Origin: an uncultured Collinsella sp.
GTDB lineage: Bacteria; Actinomycetota; Coriobacteriia; Coriobacteriales; Coriobacteriaceae
Reading direction: 5' to 3'
Length of the DNA stretch: 64,000 nucleotides
Assembly (NCBI GenBank): GCA_902497065.1
Contig: CABVDH010000005.1
Location: forward strand, 34,407 to 98,406
Shown: positions 28,636-43,600 of the stretch, one piece after another
Layout: the number at the start of each line of letters is the position of its first letter
How positions within the stretch are numbered: position 1 is the stretch's first letter
Program-made: the position numbers and the translations under genes
Notes under the pieces: generated by a model
What the model saw: the letters and a program-made list of their open reading frames with translations, nothing else
Databases searched by the model: none
What the model was told of the DNA's origin: nothing

Positions 28636-31600
28636 GGGGCCCGAACCAATGACGAGGATACGCTTGATGTCAGTACGTTTAGGCATGTTAGTTCTCCTCG
28701 GTCTCAGCGGTCTCGGACTCAGCAAAGTTCCAGCCGGCAAGGCGGTCCTTCGCGGTGTCGATGTCCAGGTAGCTCTCCTCGCCGTCCATGAGTCGCGTAA
28801 AGGCGGTAAAGAGATAGTGGGCATCGGTGGGGCCAGGCGAAGCCTCGGGGTGGTACTGGACCGAGAAGCACGGGGCGTCGAGCAGCTGGATGCCCTCGGC
28901 GGTGCCGTCGTTGAGGTTCACATGTGTTAGACGAATGCGGCCAAAGCGCTCGTTCATCACGACCGGCGCGATTCCGCGGCGCACCCAGACGCGCAGATCT
29001 CCATCGGCCGCATGCTCGGTCTCGCCGCCGGAAAGCTCGGGGACAAGCTTGCCTAGGCTGGGGAACAGCAGGCCAAAGCCATGGTTTTGCGCGGTAATCT
29101 CCACGCGACGGCTTACCAGGTTCATGACCGGCTGGTTGCCACCGCGGTGACCGAATTTAAGCTTTTCCATCTGGGCGCCGCAGGCCAGGCTGATCATCTG
29201 GTGACCAAGACAAATTCCAAAGACCGGCACCTTGCCGATCAGCTGCTGCACCTGCTCGTAGGTCTCCACCACGGCGTCGGGGTCGCCGGGGCCATTGGAC
29301 AAAAAGACGCCGTCGGGATTCATGTCGAGCACCTGCTGGGCAGGCGTGTCCCACGGCACGACGGTAAGGTCGCAGCCGGCGCGGACCAGCCCCTCCAGAA
29401 TGCCGCGCTTCACACCGCAGTCGTAGGCGACCACTTTGTGACGGGCAGGAGCGGCAGCCGAAAGCGCAAAGTCATGCGCGGCAGGCAGGTCGGCAGCCAC
29501 AAACTCATGAGGCGCGGGGCAACTTACGGTCTTGACCAGGTTCTCGCCTACCAGCGTGGGCGCTGCGGCCAGACGCTCGGCAAGCTCGTCGACGTCGAAG
29601 ATCTCGGTCGAGATAATGCCCATCTTGGAACCATTGTCGCGCAGGTGGCGCACAAGAGCGCGGGTGTCGACGCCCTCGATAGCGACGATGCCGTGGGCGC
29701 GCAGATACTCCGGCACGCTGACGGCCGAGCGCCAGTTAGAAGGCGTGGCGCACATGTCGCGAACGATCATGCCGCGCATAGCCGGAGCGCTCGCAGGGCG
29801 CACGGCGTCGCCGGGGAAGGCCGACTGGACGTCGGTCTCGTCGATACCGTAGTTGCCGATCTGCGGATAGGTCATGGTTACGATTTGGCCGGCATAACTC
29901 GGGTCGGTCATGACCTCAAAGTAGCCCTCGAGCGAGGTGTTGAAGCAGACTTCGCCGGTCGCGGTGCCCTCGGCGCCGCATGCACGTCCATAAAAAATGG
30001 TCCCATCCTCAAGATACAGGATGCAGGGACCACAGGTGCCCTTGCTGGTTTTGGCCAGCATACGCTGGCAAAGCTCGCTGGGCGCGAAGGTGCGGGCGGC
30101 AGCGCCCGCGGTATGGTTGTTCGCCATAATTCTCCTTCCCGGTCTCACAGGACCGGCTTAAAGGTGTGTAGTTAGGCCTCGCGGTATTGTAACCGCAAGC
30201 ATGCCTCATGGCGTTAATTTCATCGAAATGTTTACGAAATGATAATTATGACTTTCTATGCATAATGATTTTTTAATCCCCGTCCCAGAAAAATCATCCC
30301 GCGCGGGCTTGTGGCTCACGCGGGATGATGGCGTCTTATTATTTCTTGTCCTGCTCCAGCAGTTCGGACGGTGTGCGATCGGGCTTGCCGCCGCGGAAAA
30401 TCTCGCGGCCATGCAGACGATGCTCCAGGTCACGTTCGGCCTTTTCCTCGTCAATCTTGGTCTGGCTCACCACCGGGTCCTCAATCAACGACGATACCGA
30501 GTTCACCTGCTTCTGAATGCGCTCGGCGATGGTGTCATCCATACTCACGATGCGCATCTTCCAGTCGATACTCGTGGCGTTGGATGAGCTCTTGGTCCAC
30601 ACGAACGTCAAAATGGCGCTCTGGTGGCCGCACGCGGGGAACATGCCAAAGAAGGAATCGTGCTGAATGTTGCTATCCTCGTCGATATAGGCGTGAACGT
30701 TATACACCACGCGGTCGATCTTATCGTTGAGCAACGCGTTGGTCGCAAGCGCCGCGGCCTGAATCTGCCCGTTGGACAGCAGCTCGAGCTCGTTGGCAGA
30801 CGATGTGTCCAACACCGTCACCTCGACCGTGCCCGTACGCTCATCGGCTTCATCGACGGTAAAGTCGAGCGGGAACTGCGTAAAGCCGTTGCCCCACTCG
30901 AGTCCACCCTTGAGTGCTGTAGAAACGGTATCGACCGAAACGCTCTCGGACAGGTTGGCGGTGTTCAGACGACGCATCACGCCGTAGCCAATCTGCATGC
31001 CCACGATCAGCACCAAAATACCGATGACCACGGCCATCGCGGTCTTCGTAATGGTATGGCTCACCTGCGAGCCCGAAGGATCGTCCTCGGACAGCGGGTC
31101 GATATGTTTTGCCTGGCTCGCGCGGTCCTCGCTGCGCAGCTGCGCTAGCGCCGCTTTGTCACCGCGCTTGGCCGCAGCCTCCTTCTCACGCATGCGCTCG
31201 GTTCGCTTTTTGGCAAGCGTGGGATCCAAGACACCGGATGCATCGATTTCGGAGAATAACTCCGTCACTTCTTCCGGAGTCAAAGGGTTCTTGTCAGCCA
31301 TAAACTTCCTGTCATATCAATCAGTCGAGCTCGTGCGCACGCGCACCTTCGAACTGCATTCGATAGTAACGGGCATAGGTGCCGCCACGGGCGAGAAGCT
31401 CCTCGTGCGTGCCACGCTCCACAACGCGACCATGCTCAACGGTCGCAATCTCATCGGCATGCTTAATGGTCGAAAGACGATGGGCGATGATAATCGTGGT
31501 ACGGCCGCGTGCCAGCTCTTCGAGCGACTCCTGCACCGCCTCCTCGCTCTCGTTATCCAAAGCACTCGTCGCCTCATCCAAAATGAGGATCTTGGGATTC

Positions 31601-34600
31601 TTGAGAAACACGCGCGCGATGGCAACGCGCTGCTTCTGTCCGCCCGAAAGACGGCTGCCGCGCTCGCCCACCACGGTGTCGTAGCCCTGTGGAAGCGATT
31701 CGATAAAGGTATCGATATTGGCGCGACGGGCGGCGTCGGCGATCTCTTCTGCCGTAGCACCCGGCTTGCCGTAGGCGATGTTCTCGCCAATCGTACCGTC
31801 AAACAGATAGACATCCTGCTGCACCAGGCCGATGGCGCGACGCAGGCTCTGCTGCGTTACATCGCGCACGTCCTGGCCGTCGATGCTAATGGATCCGGTA
31901 GCCACGTCATAAAAGCGCGGCAGCAGCGAACAGGTCGTGGACTTGCCGCCGCCCGAAGGGCCAACCAAAGCGATGGTCTGCCCGGGCTTGATGGACAGGT
32001 CCATATGGTCGATAACGGGACGCTCGTCGGCATCGCCCTCGCCCAGCTCGACATCCTCGTAGTCAAAGCACACGTCGTGATACTCCACGGCGCCGGCAGT
32101 TACCTGCAGATCCGTAGCGCCCGGCTTGTCCTGGATATCCGGCGCGGTCGAGAGCACCTCGTCCATACGCTTAAAGCCGGCGATAGCCTTCTGATACGTT
32201 TCGGCCGAATTGACGAGTGTCTCGAGCGGCGTGCAGAACAGCGAAATGTAGAGAGCGAAGGTTGCCATATCGACCGCCTGCAGCTGACCCTGGGCAACGA
32301 GCCAACCACCCAGCAGCACCACGATCACATAGAGCACGCCCGAGAGCAGGCCATACGTCGCGGTATAGACGCCCATGGCGTGGTACATGTTCTCCTTGGA
32401 CGAAAGATAGCGATTGTTTGAGGCGCGGAACTTGAAGCGTTCGGTCTCCTCATTGGCAAAGCTCTTGACCACACGCATGCCCGCCAGCGAATCCTGCAGC
32501 TGCGCATTGATGCCGCTGATTTTTTTGCGGTTGTCGCTAAAGACCTCGCGCATGCGCATGTTCTGCCAAAACATGATGACCGCAAACGCCGCCGTCACCA
32601 CGGCCATGGCGAGCGCCAGCACCGGGGCAATGGCAAAGAGGATCACAAACGAGCCGATGATCTCGATGCCGCAGATGATGAACCACTCGGGCACGTGATG
32701 CGCCGCCTCGCAGATATCGAACAGGTCGTTGACCACGCGGCTCATCATGTCGCCCGAACTGTTGCGGTCGAAGTACGCAAAGCTAAAGCGCTCGTACTGG
32801 TCAAACAGGTCCTCGCGCATTTTGGACTCCATGCGCGCGCCCATCACGTGGCCCCAATAGCTCACAAAGTATCGGCAGGCGCAGCGGATGACATACATCA
32901 GCACCAAGCCCACCGCGATCATGCCGAGCGCCTGCATAATGGCAGCCTGACCCTGAGTAAATAGCCCACCGGTCAAATTGCGCAGGATAATGGGGAACGC
33001 CAGGTCAATGGCGGCAAGCACCAGAGCACAAACAGTATCAGCAACAAAAAGCCCCATCTGGGGCTTGTAATACGAAAGAAACCTCTTAAACATGCAGTCC
33101 TCGAAGAGAAATAAATAGCGTGATAAATCCGGTTGAGCCGGTCGGGCTGAAAACAAAGCGTCCCAACAAACATAACGCCGATGTTCTAGCAACGTCAGCG
33201 AAAACGTCCCTAAGCGAGCAAGGTGCCTTGAAAGAGGAGCGACGCGTACTTCGGTACGCGAGCGACGATTGAAAGGCAGATTGCCGCTTAGGGGCGTTTG
33301 CAGCGTCGACTCGTTACGCGGTTTGGTAAAACCGCGTAACCTAGAGCTCCGTGCCCCCAAGGCGGTGCGCGATGCTATCGCAGGCCAAGGCGCCCACGAC
33401 GGTCTTGGCGTCTTCGATCTTGCCGTCGAGCACGGCGTCGATCAGCTCGTGCAGCGGCACGAGGTCCACGTTGACAAACTCGTCATCATCGGGGTTGGGT
33501 GCATCGAACTCGAGCTTGGTGGCCAGGTAGATGTGAATGATCTCGTCACAGAAGCCGCAGGACGTGACAATCGACGTCAAAAAGCGAATGCGACCGGCCC
33601 TAAAGCCCGTCTCCTCATGCAGCTCGCGCTTGGCGCAATCGAGCGGGTCCTCGCCTGGGTCGAGCTTGCCGGCGGGAATCTCGACCGTCACGCGGTCGAT
33701 GGCGGTGCGGTACTGACGCACCAGTACGATCTTGCCGCTCTCGGTCAGTGCCACAACGGCCGCCGCACCCGGATGGCGAACGATATCGCGGGCGCTGCGG
33801 CGACCGTTGGGCAGCTCAACCTCAAGACGGTGGACGTCGAGGATCTTGCCCTTCCAGGCGCATTCCTCCGAAAGAATCTTCTCGTGCAGCTCGGCATCGT
33901 GCGGGTCGTCATCGCCCAGCACCAGCGCCGGCTCGTCAGAGACCTCGCCACCAGGCTCGCCCTCGGCGTGCCCATACATGCGGCTGTCCTCTTCGACGAT
34001 CTGCGCGTCCACGAGCTCTTCGTTCTTCTCGTCCATCCGTCTCATTCCTCTCGGACTTTAGGCATCCCAGGCGTCGCGGCCGCGCAGCGCGCGCAGGCCG
34101 ATGTCGTGACGCAGGGTCTTGCCCTCAAAATCAATCTTCTCGCAGGCCTCGTAGGCAAGGTTGCGAGCGTTCTCGAACGTGTCGCCCAGAGCGGTCACGG
34201 CAAGCACGCGGCCACCATTGGTCACGAGCTGGCCGTCCACCACGGCAGTGCCCGCGTGGTACACGGTCACGTTCTCCATGGCCTCGGCATCGGCGATACC
34301 GGTGATGACCTTGCCCTTCTCGTAGCTGCCGGGGTAGCCCGCGCTCGTCAGGACAACGGCCACGGCCCACTCGTCGCGCCAGTCGAGTTCAATCTGATCG
34401 AGCTCGCAGTTGGCACAAGCCAGCATGACCTCGACCAGGTCGTTCTTAAGGCGCGGAAGCACGACCTGCGTCTCGGGGTCGCCAAAGCGGGCGTTGAACT
34501 CCAGCACCTTGGGGCCGGCGGGTGTGAGCATAAAGCCGCCGTACAGGCAGCCGCGGTAGTCGATGCCCTCGGCAGCGAGCTCGGCCACGGTCTGCTCCAT

Positions 34601-37600
34601 GACCGCCACCATGGTGGCGTGCTCCTCGTCAGTCACGATGGGCACCGGGCTGTAGACGCCCATGCCGCCGGTGTTGGGACCCTTGTCGCCCTCGAGCGCG
34701 CGCTTGTGGTCCTGCGAGGTGGCCATGGGGCGCACGGTCTTGCCGTCGGTAAAGGCCAGCAGCGAGCACTCGGGGCCGGTCAGCATCTCCTCGATGACCA
34801 CGGTGTTGCCGGCATCGCCGAAGGTGCCGCCAAAGCACTCGCGCACGGCCTCCTCGGCCTGCTCGAGCTCGGTCGCCACGATGACGCCCTTGCCTGCGGC
34901 CAGGCCGTCAGCCTTCACGACCAGCGGTGCGCCCTGCTCGCGCACGTAGGCGAGAGCCGAAGCCTCGTCGGTAAACGAACCATAGGCTGCCGTCGGAATG
35001 CCCGCACGCTCCATGAGCTGCTTGGAGAACAGCTTGGAGCCCTCCATCTGGGCACCCTCGGCACCCGGGCCAAAGCAGGGAATACCCGCCGCGCGCACGG
35101 CGTCGGCCACGCCCGCCACAAGCGGAGCCTCGGGGCCAATTACCACGAGTCCGCATCCGTGGCTCTGCGCAAACGCCGCCACGGCCGCAGGATCGCAGTC
35201 GTCGAGAACAACGTTCTCGCCGCAGCTCGCGGTGCCGCCGTTGCCCGGCGCGATGTAGAGCTTGCCGGCGCGCGGTGATGCTGCGAGCTTAGCTGCCAAA
35301 GCATGCTCGCGGCCGCCGCTGCCCAACAACAGGATGTCGATGGTTTGAGTGTCCGCCTTCAAGGGTGCCTCCTCTATGGATTAACGGCCCGCTCCGCGCG
35401 AGCCCTTTGCAAGCAAATATACCCCTCGGCCGCCCGTCCGGGCTGCAAAGGGGTATATCGCAATAACCAAATAGTCCCGATTACTTCCAGAATCGGTTGA
35501 TGATCTGCTCGCGACCAGCGCCAACGCCAATGAACGTCACGCGGGTGTGTGCCAGATCCTCGATAAACGCCACGTAGTCCTGGGCCTCCTGCGGCAGCTC
35601 CTCAAAGCTGCGGCAGCCGGTGATATCGCACTTCCAGCCAGGAAGCTCCTCGTAGATGGGCTTGGCATGCTCAAAGCGCACCTGATGCTCGGGCACGCTC
35701 GTGTAACGCTCGCCATCGACGTCATAGGCAACGCACACCTTAATGGTGTCGAAGGCCGAAAGCACGTCGAGCTTGGTCATGGCGATATCGGTGAGGCCGT
35801 TGACGCGCGAGGCGTAGTTGGCGATGGGGCCGTCAAACCAGCCGCAGCGACGACGGCGACCGGTGGTCACGCCGTACTCGTAGCCCTCCTCGGTCAGCGT
35901 GTGGCCGGCCTCGGACTCATAGGAAAGCTCGGTGGGCATGGGGCCCGAACCGACGCGGGTGATATAGGCCTTCATGACGCCCAGCACGCGGTCGACGTTC
36001 TTCATGCCCACGCCGGAGCCGGTGATGGCGCCGCCGGCGGTGCAGTTGGAAGACGTCACGTACGGATAGGTACCGTGGTCGATGTCGAGCAGCGTCGCCT
36101 GGGCGCCCTCAAACAGCAGGTCCTTGCCCTCGTCAATCATGTTGTTGAGCAGCAGACTCGTCTCGGTGATGTAGGGACGCAGGCGCTCGGCCATCGGCAG
36201 GTACTCGTCGCAAATCTGGTCCACGGTGTAGGTGGGCAGATTGTAGATGAGCTCGAGCTCGGGGTTCACGCGGGCGAGAGCGGTCTCCAGCTTGTCGCGG
36301 AACAGCGTCTCGTCCAGCATGTCCTGCATGCGCAGACCAATGCGGGCCATCTTGTCCTGATAGCACGGACCGATACCGCGCTTGGTGGTACCGATGTTCT
36401 TCTTGCCGAGCTTCTGCTCAAAGGCACCATCCAGATCGATGTGGTACGGCATGATGACATGCGCGTTTCCGCTAATCTTGAGGTTCTTGGTGGTGATGCC
36501 GTCGGCCTCGAACATGTCGATCTCCTCAAGGACAACCTTGGGGTTGACGACGCAGCCGTTACCGATCACCGACACGTGGTCGGAATACATGATGCCGGAG
36601 GGCACCTGGTGCAGGCCGTACTTCTTGCCGTTGACGACGATGGTGTGACCGGCGTTGTTGCCGCCCGAGTAGCGCACGACGGCATCGAAGTCGCCGGCGA
36701 CCAGATCGCAAATCTTACCCTTGCCCTCATCGCCCCACTGGGCACCGACCAAAACGGTTGACGGCATGTTTACTCCTTACATTCATGGACTGTCTACGCA
36801 CCACGCCGGCACGCAGAAGCACAAAACATTCCCAGTATACCCGTGCAACGGGCGCCTGTCCTACTCCTCGGCATGCGCCCCATCAAGCTCATAGAACTTG
36901 GTGGATGCCGGCAGGAACATCAGGTCGACGTCGCCGATCGGGCCCGAACGGTTCTTGGCCACGACGATACGCGTAACGCCCTCGTCGGGTCGATCGTCGC
37001 GCGAGGCCTCGGCCTCGTCGGCGGAACGGTCCAAGAACATAACGATATCGGCGTCCTGCTCGATGGAGCCCGATTCACGAAGGTCGGAAAGCTGCGGGCG
37101 CTTGCCGGTACGGGATTCGACCTGACGTGAGAGCTGCGACAGCGCGATGAGCGGGATCTTGAGCTCCTTGGCCATGATCTTCAAACCACGCGACATCTCC
37201 GAGACCTCGACGGTACGGCTCTCGGAGCGGCGTCCCGGCGGAGGACTCACCAGCTGCAGGTAGTCCAGGATGATAATTGCCTTCTCCTTGTTATGGAGCA
37301 TACGGCGGCTCTTGGCGCGAATCTCGGTCACTGTGGTGCCGGGCGTATCGTCAATCAGAATATCGAGCTTGGACAAGGTCTGCGTGGCCTCGTTGATATT
37401 GGCCCACTGCTCGGGGCTAATGCGGCCCATGCGGAAGTCACTGATCGAGATCATGGCGTAGGCGCAAATCAGACGCTGGGCAATTTCCTTGCCCGACATC
37501 TCCAGAGAGAAGAAGCCGACAGTATAACCGGCAGCGGCAGCGTTGAGTGCCAGATTCAGTGCGAACGACGTCTTACCTACAGCAGGACGGGCGCCGATGA

Positions 37601-40600
37601 TGATGAGCTGGCCCTCGCGAAAACCCATGAGCATGCGGTCAAGTGACGGAAAGCCCGTGGGCACGCCCGCAGCCTGGCCACCGGCCTGGCACACTTCCTC
37701 GGCCTCGTTATAGGCCTCGACCATAAACTCGGTCAACGTCTTGTAGCTCGACTTGACCTCGCGTGCCGTAACCTTGAGCAGCTTGCTCTCGGCCAGCTCG
37801 ACAACCTCTTTGGTGTCGGTGGGGGCGTTATATGCCAGCGCGTTGATCTCGTTAGTGGCGCCGATCAGCTCGCGCAGCATCGAGTCGCGGCGAACGATGG
37901 CGGCATGGTGCTGCCAGTTGACGAGCGACAGGGTCTGACCCATCAACTCCAAAATGTACGCTTCGCCGCCCACGGCATCGAGCTTGTTGATGCTTCGCAG
38001 GTAATCGATCAGCGAGATGGAGTCGATGGGAATGCGGCTGTTGTACATATCGACCATCGCGGTATAGATGGTCTTATGAATGGGCCGGTAGAAGTCATCG
38101 GGCTGCAGCTCGACCTGGGCCTCCTCGACCACCTCGGGCGATAGCAGCATAGCGGCCAGTACATTGGCCTCTGCATCTTGGTTTTGGGGAAGACCCAACT
38201 TTGAGCCGCGGTCCTCAACCGTTAGCCCGGTCTCCCTATCGTCATATGCCATGAGCATCCTCATTCATATCGCTTGCGAGCATCCATAGTATCAGCCATG
38301 GTCCCAAAACGCGCCGCGCGCCGCCAATCATCACCGAACCAAACGGATGAACGGTCCTGTATATAGGACTTCGGCGCAACGTTCGCCATGACACTCACTC
38401 AGCGCAAAAAAACAAAAGGGCGCCCTGGTTTCCCAGAGCGCCCTTCTTAGAACAAGATTGTTGCGTTGCAGCAAATGCTACTCGACAGCAGCCTCAGTCT
38501 CGACCTCGGCGGTCTCGGCCTCGGCGACCTCAGCGGCCTCCTCGACCTCAGCCTCGGCAGCGAGCTCCTCGGCGGTAACGCCGACGAGAACGACAACCTC
38601 GGCCTTGATCTCGCGGTACAGCGAGATGGCAACGGTGTGGGCACCGGCAACCTTGATGGGCTTACCGAGCTCGACGCGCTTGCGGTCGATGTCCATACCG
38701 AGCTGAGCCTTGATGGCATCAGCGATCATAGCGGCGGTAACGGAGCCAAAGAGGATGCCCTCGTCGCCGACCTTGACGTCAACGGTGACCGTCTTGCCCT
38801 CGAAGGCAGCCTTGGTCTCGTTGGCGGTAGCCAGACGGACGGCCTCGCGCTTGGCGATGTTGTTGCGACGCTCGTCAAGCTGCTTGAGGTTGCCCTTGGT
38901 GGCGGCAACAGCGAGCTTCTTGGGGAACAGGAAGTTCTCAGCGTAACCCTGAGCGACCTCTACGACGTCACCCTCGCCGCCCTTGCCCTTGATCTCATCG
39001 AGAAGAATAACCTTCATGATGCGTCTCCCTTCTTAGCCGCGGTCGCGGTTGCCACGAGAGGAAACCACGGGGACGGTGTACGGCAGGAGAGCCATCTCGC
39101 GGGCGCGCTTGATGGCGTTGGCGATGTCATGCTGATGCTGCGTGCAAGCGCCAGTGACGCGACGGGGCTTGATCTTGCCACGGTCGGTCATGTACTTACG
39201 GAGAAGCTGAGTGTCCTTATAGTCGATGAACTCAGTGTTCTCCTTGCAGAACTGGCAGTACTTACGACGCGGCTGACGTGCAGAAAAATCATTAGCCATG
39301 TCAAAATACCTTTCATTTGGCAACTTCGGCGAACCGAAGCCGCCTCTCACTCAAAAATAGGTGAACAACCCTTAGAACGGGATGTCCTCATCGTAGACGT
39401 CGACCGCAGGCGGCGTAGCCACCGGTGCGGCAGGACGTGCTGCGGGCGCGGGGGCTGCGGGGGCGTAACCGCCCTGATCGTAGCCACCCTGGCCACCACG
39501 GGAGCTCATAAACTCGATCTCATCGACGATGACCTCAAGCTTGCTCCGGCGCTGGCCGTCGCGCTCCCAAGAGCTGTAGCGCAGCTTGCCCTCGATCGCG
39601 ACCTTGTTTCCCTTTGCCAGGAAACGGCTCACGGCCTCGGCGCGGGTGCCGAACATGGTGCAGTCGACAAAGTTGGGATAGTCCTCCCACTCGCCAGTCT
39701 GCGCGTTGCGGCGACGATCGTTCACGGCGACGCCAAAGGACAGAACCTGGGTTCCGCCGGCGGTGGCGCGCAGCTCGGGATCGCGGGTGAGGTTACCGGT
39801 GATGTTCACTCGATTGATGCTCATAACTCACTACTTCCTCTTGGGGCACAAGCCCAGTCCAAAACGACAGTCTTACTCCTGGTCGTCGCGACGGACGATC
39901 ATGTGGCGGACCACAGCGTCGGTGATGCGCAGGACGCGATCAAGCTCGGCGATCTGGGTAGGATCTGCGTGGAAGTTGATGAGGGTGTAGTCACCATCGG
40001 TGAGGTCGTTGATCTCGTAGGCGAGCTTGCGCTTGCCCCACTCGTCAACGGAGTCGACCTTGCCAGCGCCCTCAGCGATCGTGGTATCGATACGCTTCAT
40101 AACAGCGAGACGAGTCTCGGGGTCGAGCGACGGGTCAACAAAGAACAGCAGTTCATAAGCCTTCATATTGTCACCTCCTCTGGGCAAATGTGGCTTCAGG
40201 TCGTGAAGGTGCGCCTGAAGCAGGAAAAGACTTAGTAATAATATCTTTCAACCTCCTAGGCTGCAAGAATTTGCAGCTACAACCTCATGACCTCCACATA
40301 TGCCCATACTCGCACGACGTTTCATGCGCATTCCAACCAAATGCCGACCAAAAGCTTGACGAATCTGTGGACAAGATACGGTGCCGTGGGGACAAGCTGA
40401 GCCAAGCCACAGGTCAACGGGCACAAGGCTGTGGTCGCAAAATGCATACCAGTGGTCCACAACACCACCCAAAGATTTTTATATTCATTGCCAAGTCGCT
40501 TATGAATACCCCTTTTGAACAATTGAGTTGATCAACCAGGCTGGTCGGAAGCCGTTTTTTGGCACCTCAAACCCCACTGCAACGCCAAGCGCGGCCAAGC

Positions 40601-43600
40601 GTTTTAAAAAATGCCAACTTTTCTGTTTGCACTTTGCGATTCCTCGTGTATACTGACTTTCGCATTTAACGGAGAGTTGTCCGAGTGGCCGAAGGAGCAC
40701 GATTGGAAATCGTGTAGGCGTCAAAAGCGTCTCCAGGGTTCAAATCCCTGACTCTCCGCCAGTTAATTCCAAAGCAGGCCTTCGAGCCTGCTTTGTTTTT
40801 ACCCCACGCGGAGGGGTGGCAGAGTGGTTGAATGCGGCGGTCTCGAAAACCGTTTGGCCTGTATAAGGTCACGAGGGTTCGAATCCCTCCTCCTCCGCCA
40901 TTTTGGTTGAGAAAGCTCCCAGCAACGGGAGCTTTTTTGTTTTGAGTCCCTAACAAGCAAATACGGCGGAGGAGGAGGGATTCGAACCCGCCAGGGCGCG
41001 GAGCGTAAAGAAAACGCGCCCGTGGCGCGTTTTTAGCGCAGCGCGGTCGGCGTAAGCCGACCGGATAAATTTTGAGCTCCGCTCAAAATTTGGACATCCC
41101 TCCTATTCGACCACGCCCCCATCGTGTTCAGCATCAACCCGGATCCCCAAACATGGAACCTATGACCGTACCCAGTCCCGACCGTTTGCCGAGCAATAGG
41201 GTCGCAATCGGCGCCGAACATGTACTATGTACGGGCATTGTCCAAATCCGTAATCCAAAGGACCCCATCTTGCCCGTCGTCGCCGCTATGACCGTTACCT
41301 CACACGCCACGGATGCCATGGTCGCCATCCCGTTTTGGCTCGAAATGTTCGCCGTCGTCGCGGCTTCAATCTCGGGCGTGTTGGTCGCGCGCGAGCACAA
41401 GCTTGACCTGGTGGGCGCGGTCGCGCTCGCGGTGGTCTGCGGTCTGGGCGGAGGTCTCTTGCGCGACATGACGCTGCAGGTGGGCAACGTCTACATCCTC
41501 AACCAGCCGATGGCACTCCCGCTTTCCATTGCCACGGCGGCCATCATCTATATTTTCCCGGCAATCGTCGACAAACCCGAAAAACTCATTCCCCTGCTCG
41601 ACATCATCTCGGTCGGCATCTACGCCGCCACTGGAGCAGACAAGGCGCTGGTCTACGGCTTTGCGCCGGCGGTGTGCATCATGATGGGCTTTTTCACCGC
41701 GGTAGGCGGCGGCATGCTGCGCGACGGCTTTATGGGCGTGGTTCCGGGCATTTTCCAACGTACTAACTTTTATGCCATCGCCGCCATCGCCGGATCGACA
41801 AGCTATGTGTGTCTCGTTATGAGCGGCATCATGAGCAATGTCGCCGCGCTGGTCGTGTGCGTTGTCGTGACCATGGGTCTGCGCTGGCTGTCGCTGCGCT
41901 TTGATATCAAAAGCCCCACCGAGGAAGACATCGCACGCTTTTTGCATCGCAAAAAGTAGACAGCGCGGCACGACCCTTCGAAATGCAACCGAGAGGTTCT
42001 TTTAGAGCGCCCACGCGTTGGGTACCCTGTTAGGTATATGCCGAACACTTAACAAAAGGATCAACCATGGCTTTCAATCAAACCGCGACGGCGCCGTCAC
42101 ACAAGATACGTCGCTGCCTGCTTATGGCATTCGCGCTCATCGCGCTCGCGCTCACCGCTCTTCCCACGGCGTCATTTGCTGGCACGGACACGGCAGGCAA
42201 TGTCCTTGCGACCGACAATGACGTCGATCCGTCTGGCGTCGAGGGTGACCTGTACTGGGCCGGCCAGGCCCTCAACTTGGACGATGCGTCCATCGGCCGC
42301 GACATAATTGCAGCAGGCGAGAGCCTCTCCATCCGCGACTGCACGGTGGGCGGCGCCGTCCGCTTGGCGGCGCGCACCATCGACATTGCCAAGACTACGG
42401 TTGATGGCAGTGTGACCGTTGCCGGCCAGCATGTCGTGCTCAATTCCGACAGCTCTGCCAACTGTTTTTACGCGATAGGCGAGACGGTTGCCCTGCGCGG
42501 CTCTACCAAGTCGGCAGCGCTTGCGGGCGATACGGTGACTATCGATGGCACCGTCGAGGGCGATGTTGAGGTTTGGGCCGACAAGCTCATCCTGGGCAAG
42601 AACGCCCACATCACCGGCACCGTGAACGCGCACGTCTCCGAGGACCCTGAGCGTGCCGCGGGAGCCGAAGTCGGCGCGCTCAAGATCGACCGCACCGAGA
42701 ACGAGGATACTTCCACCGTTAACGATGTCATCGGCGGTATCGTCGCCGCGGCACTCTCGACCTGCTTTGTCGCTCTGCTTCTCGAGCTCGTCTTCCCGCG
42801 CGCGACCGCCAGCGCCGCCGGCATGCTCCACCAGCGCCCCATGCCCCTGTGGGTGAGCGGTCTTCTGAGCACGATTGCTGTCGTCCCCGCCGTCTTGCTG
42901 CTGATTATCTCTATCGCTGGTCTGTCGCTTGCCGGAGCCCTCTTGTGCGGCGTTATCGGCATCGCGTTGGTGTCGAGTGCCTTTGCGGGGTGTGCGATCG
43001 TCCGCATGGTCGGACACAACCAGAACCGCTACGCCATGGCGGCTGTGGGCGGCGTGATCGCAGGCGCCCTCACGGGGCTTCCCCTCGTAGGCGACTTCAT
43101 CAGCGGCGTGGCCTTCGTCTTTACACTCGGCTACATCATCCAAATCATTTGGCGCAACGCCCACCTCAAACCGCAGCAGCCAGCTAACACGCCAGGACTC
43201 CCCACCGCTTAGCCGCCAACCACCATAAAGGGGCCAGGCACCTTTGTGGTGGTGCAGACCAGCTCAGTCCCTGTGCACAAAAAAGGGCGCCGACCATCGC
43301 GGTCGACGCCCTTTCTCGTTAGACGCTATAAAGCCCAGCGCTTATTTGTTGACCTGGCCGGCGCGGACGGCAGCCTTCTTGCGGTCGGTGGCGTTGAGCA
43401 GACGCTTGCGCAGGCGGATGTTCTTGGGAGTAATCTCGACCAGCTCGTCGTCGGCGATGTACTCCAGCGCTTCCTCCAGCGAGAAGGTGCGGGGCGGCAC
43501 CAGCTGGACGGAGATATCGGAGGTCGAGGAACGCTGGTTGCCCAGGTTCTTGGTACGGGCGATGTTGACGACCATGTCGCCGGCCTTGCTGCGCTCGCCC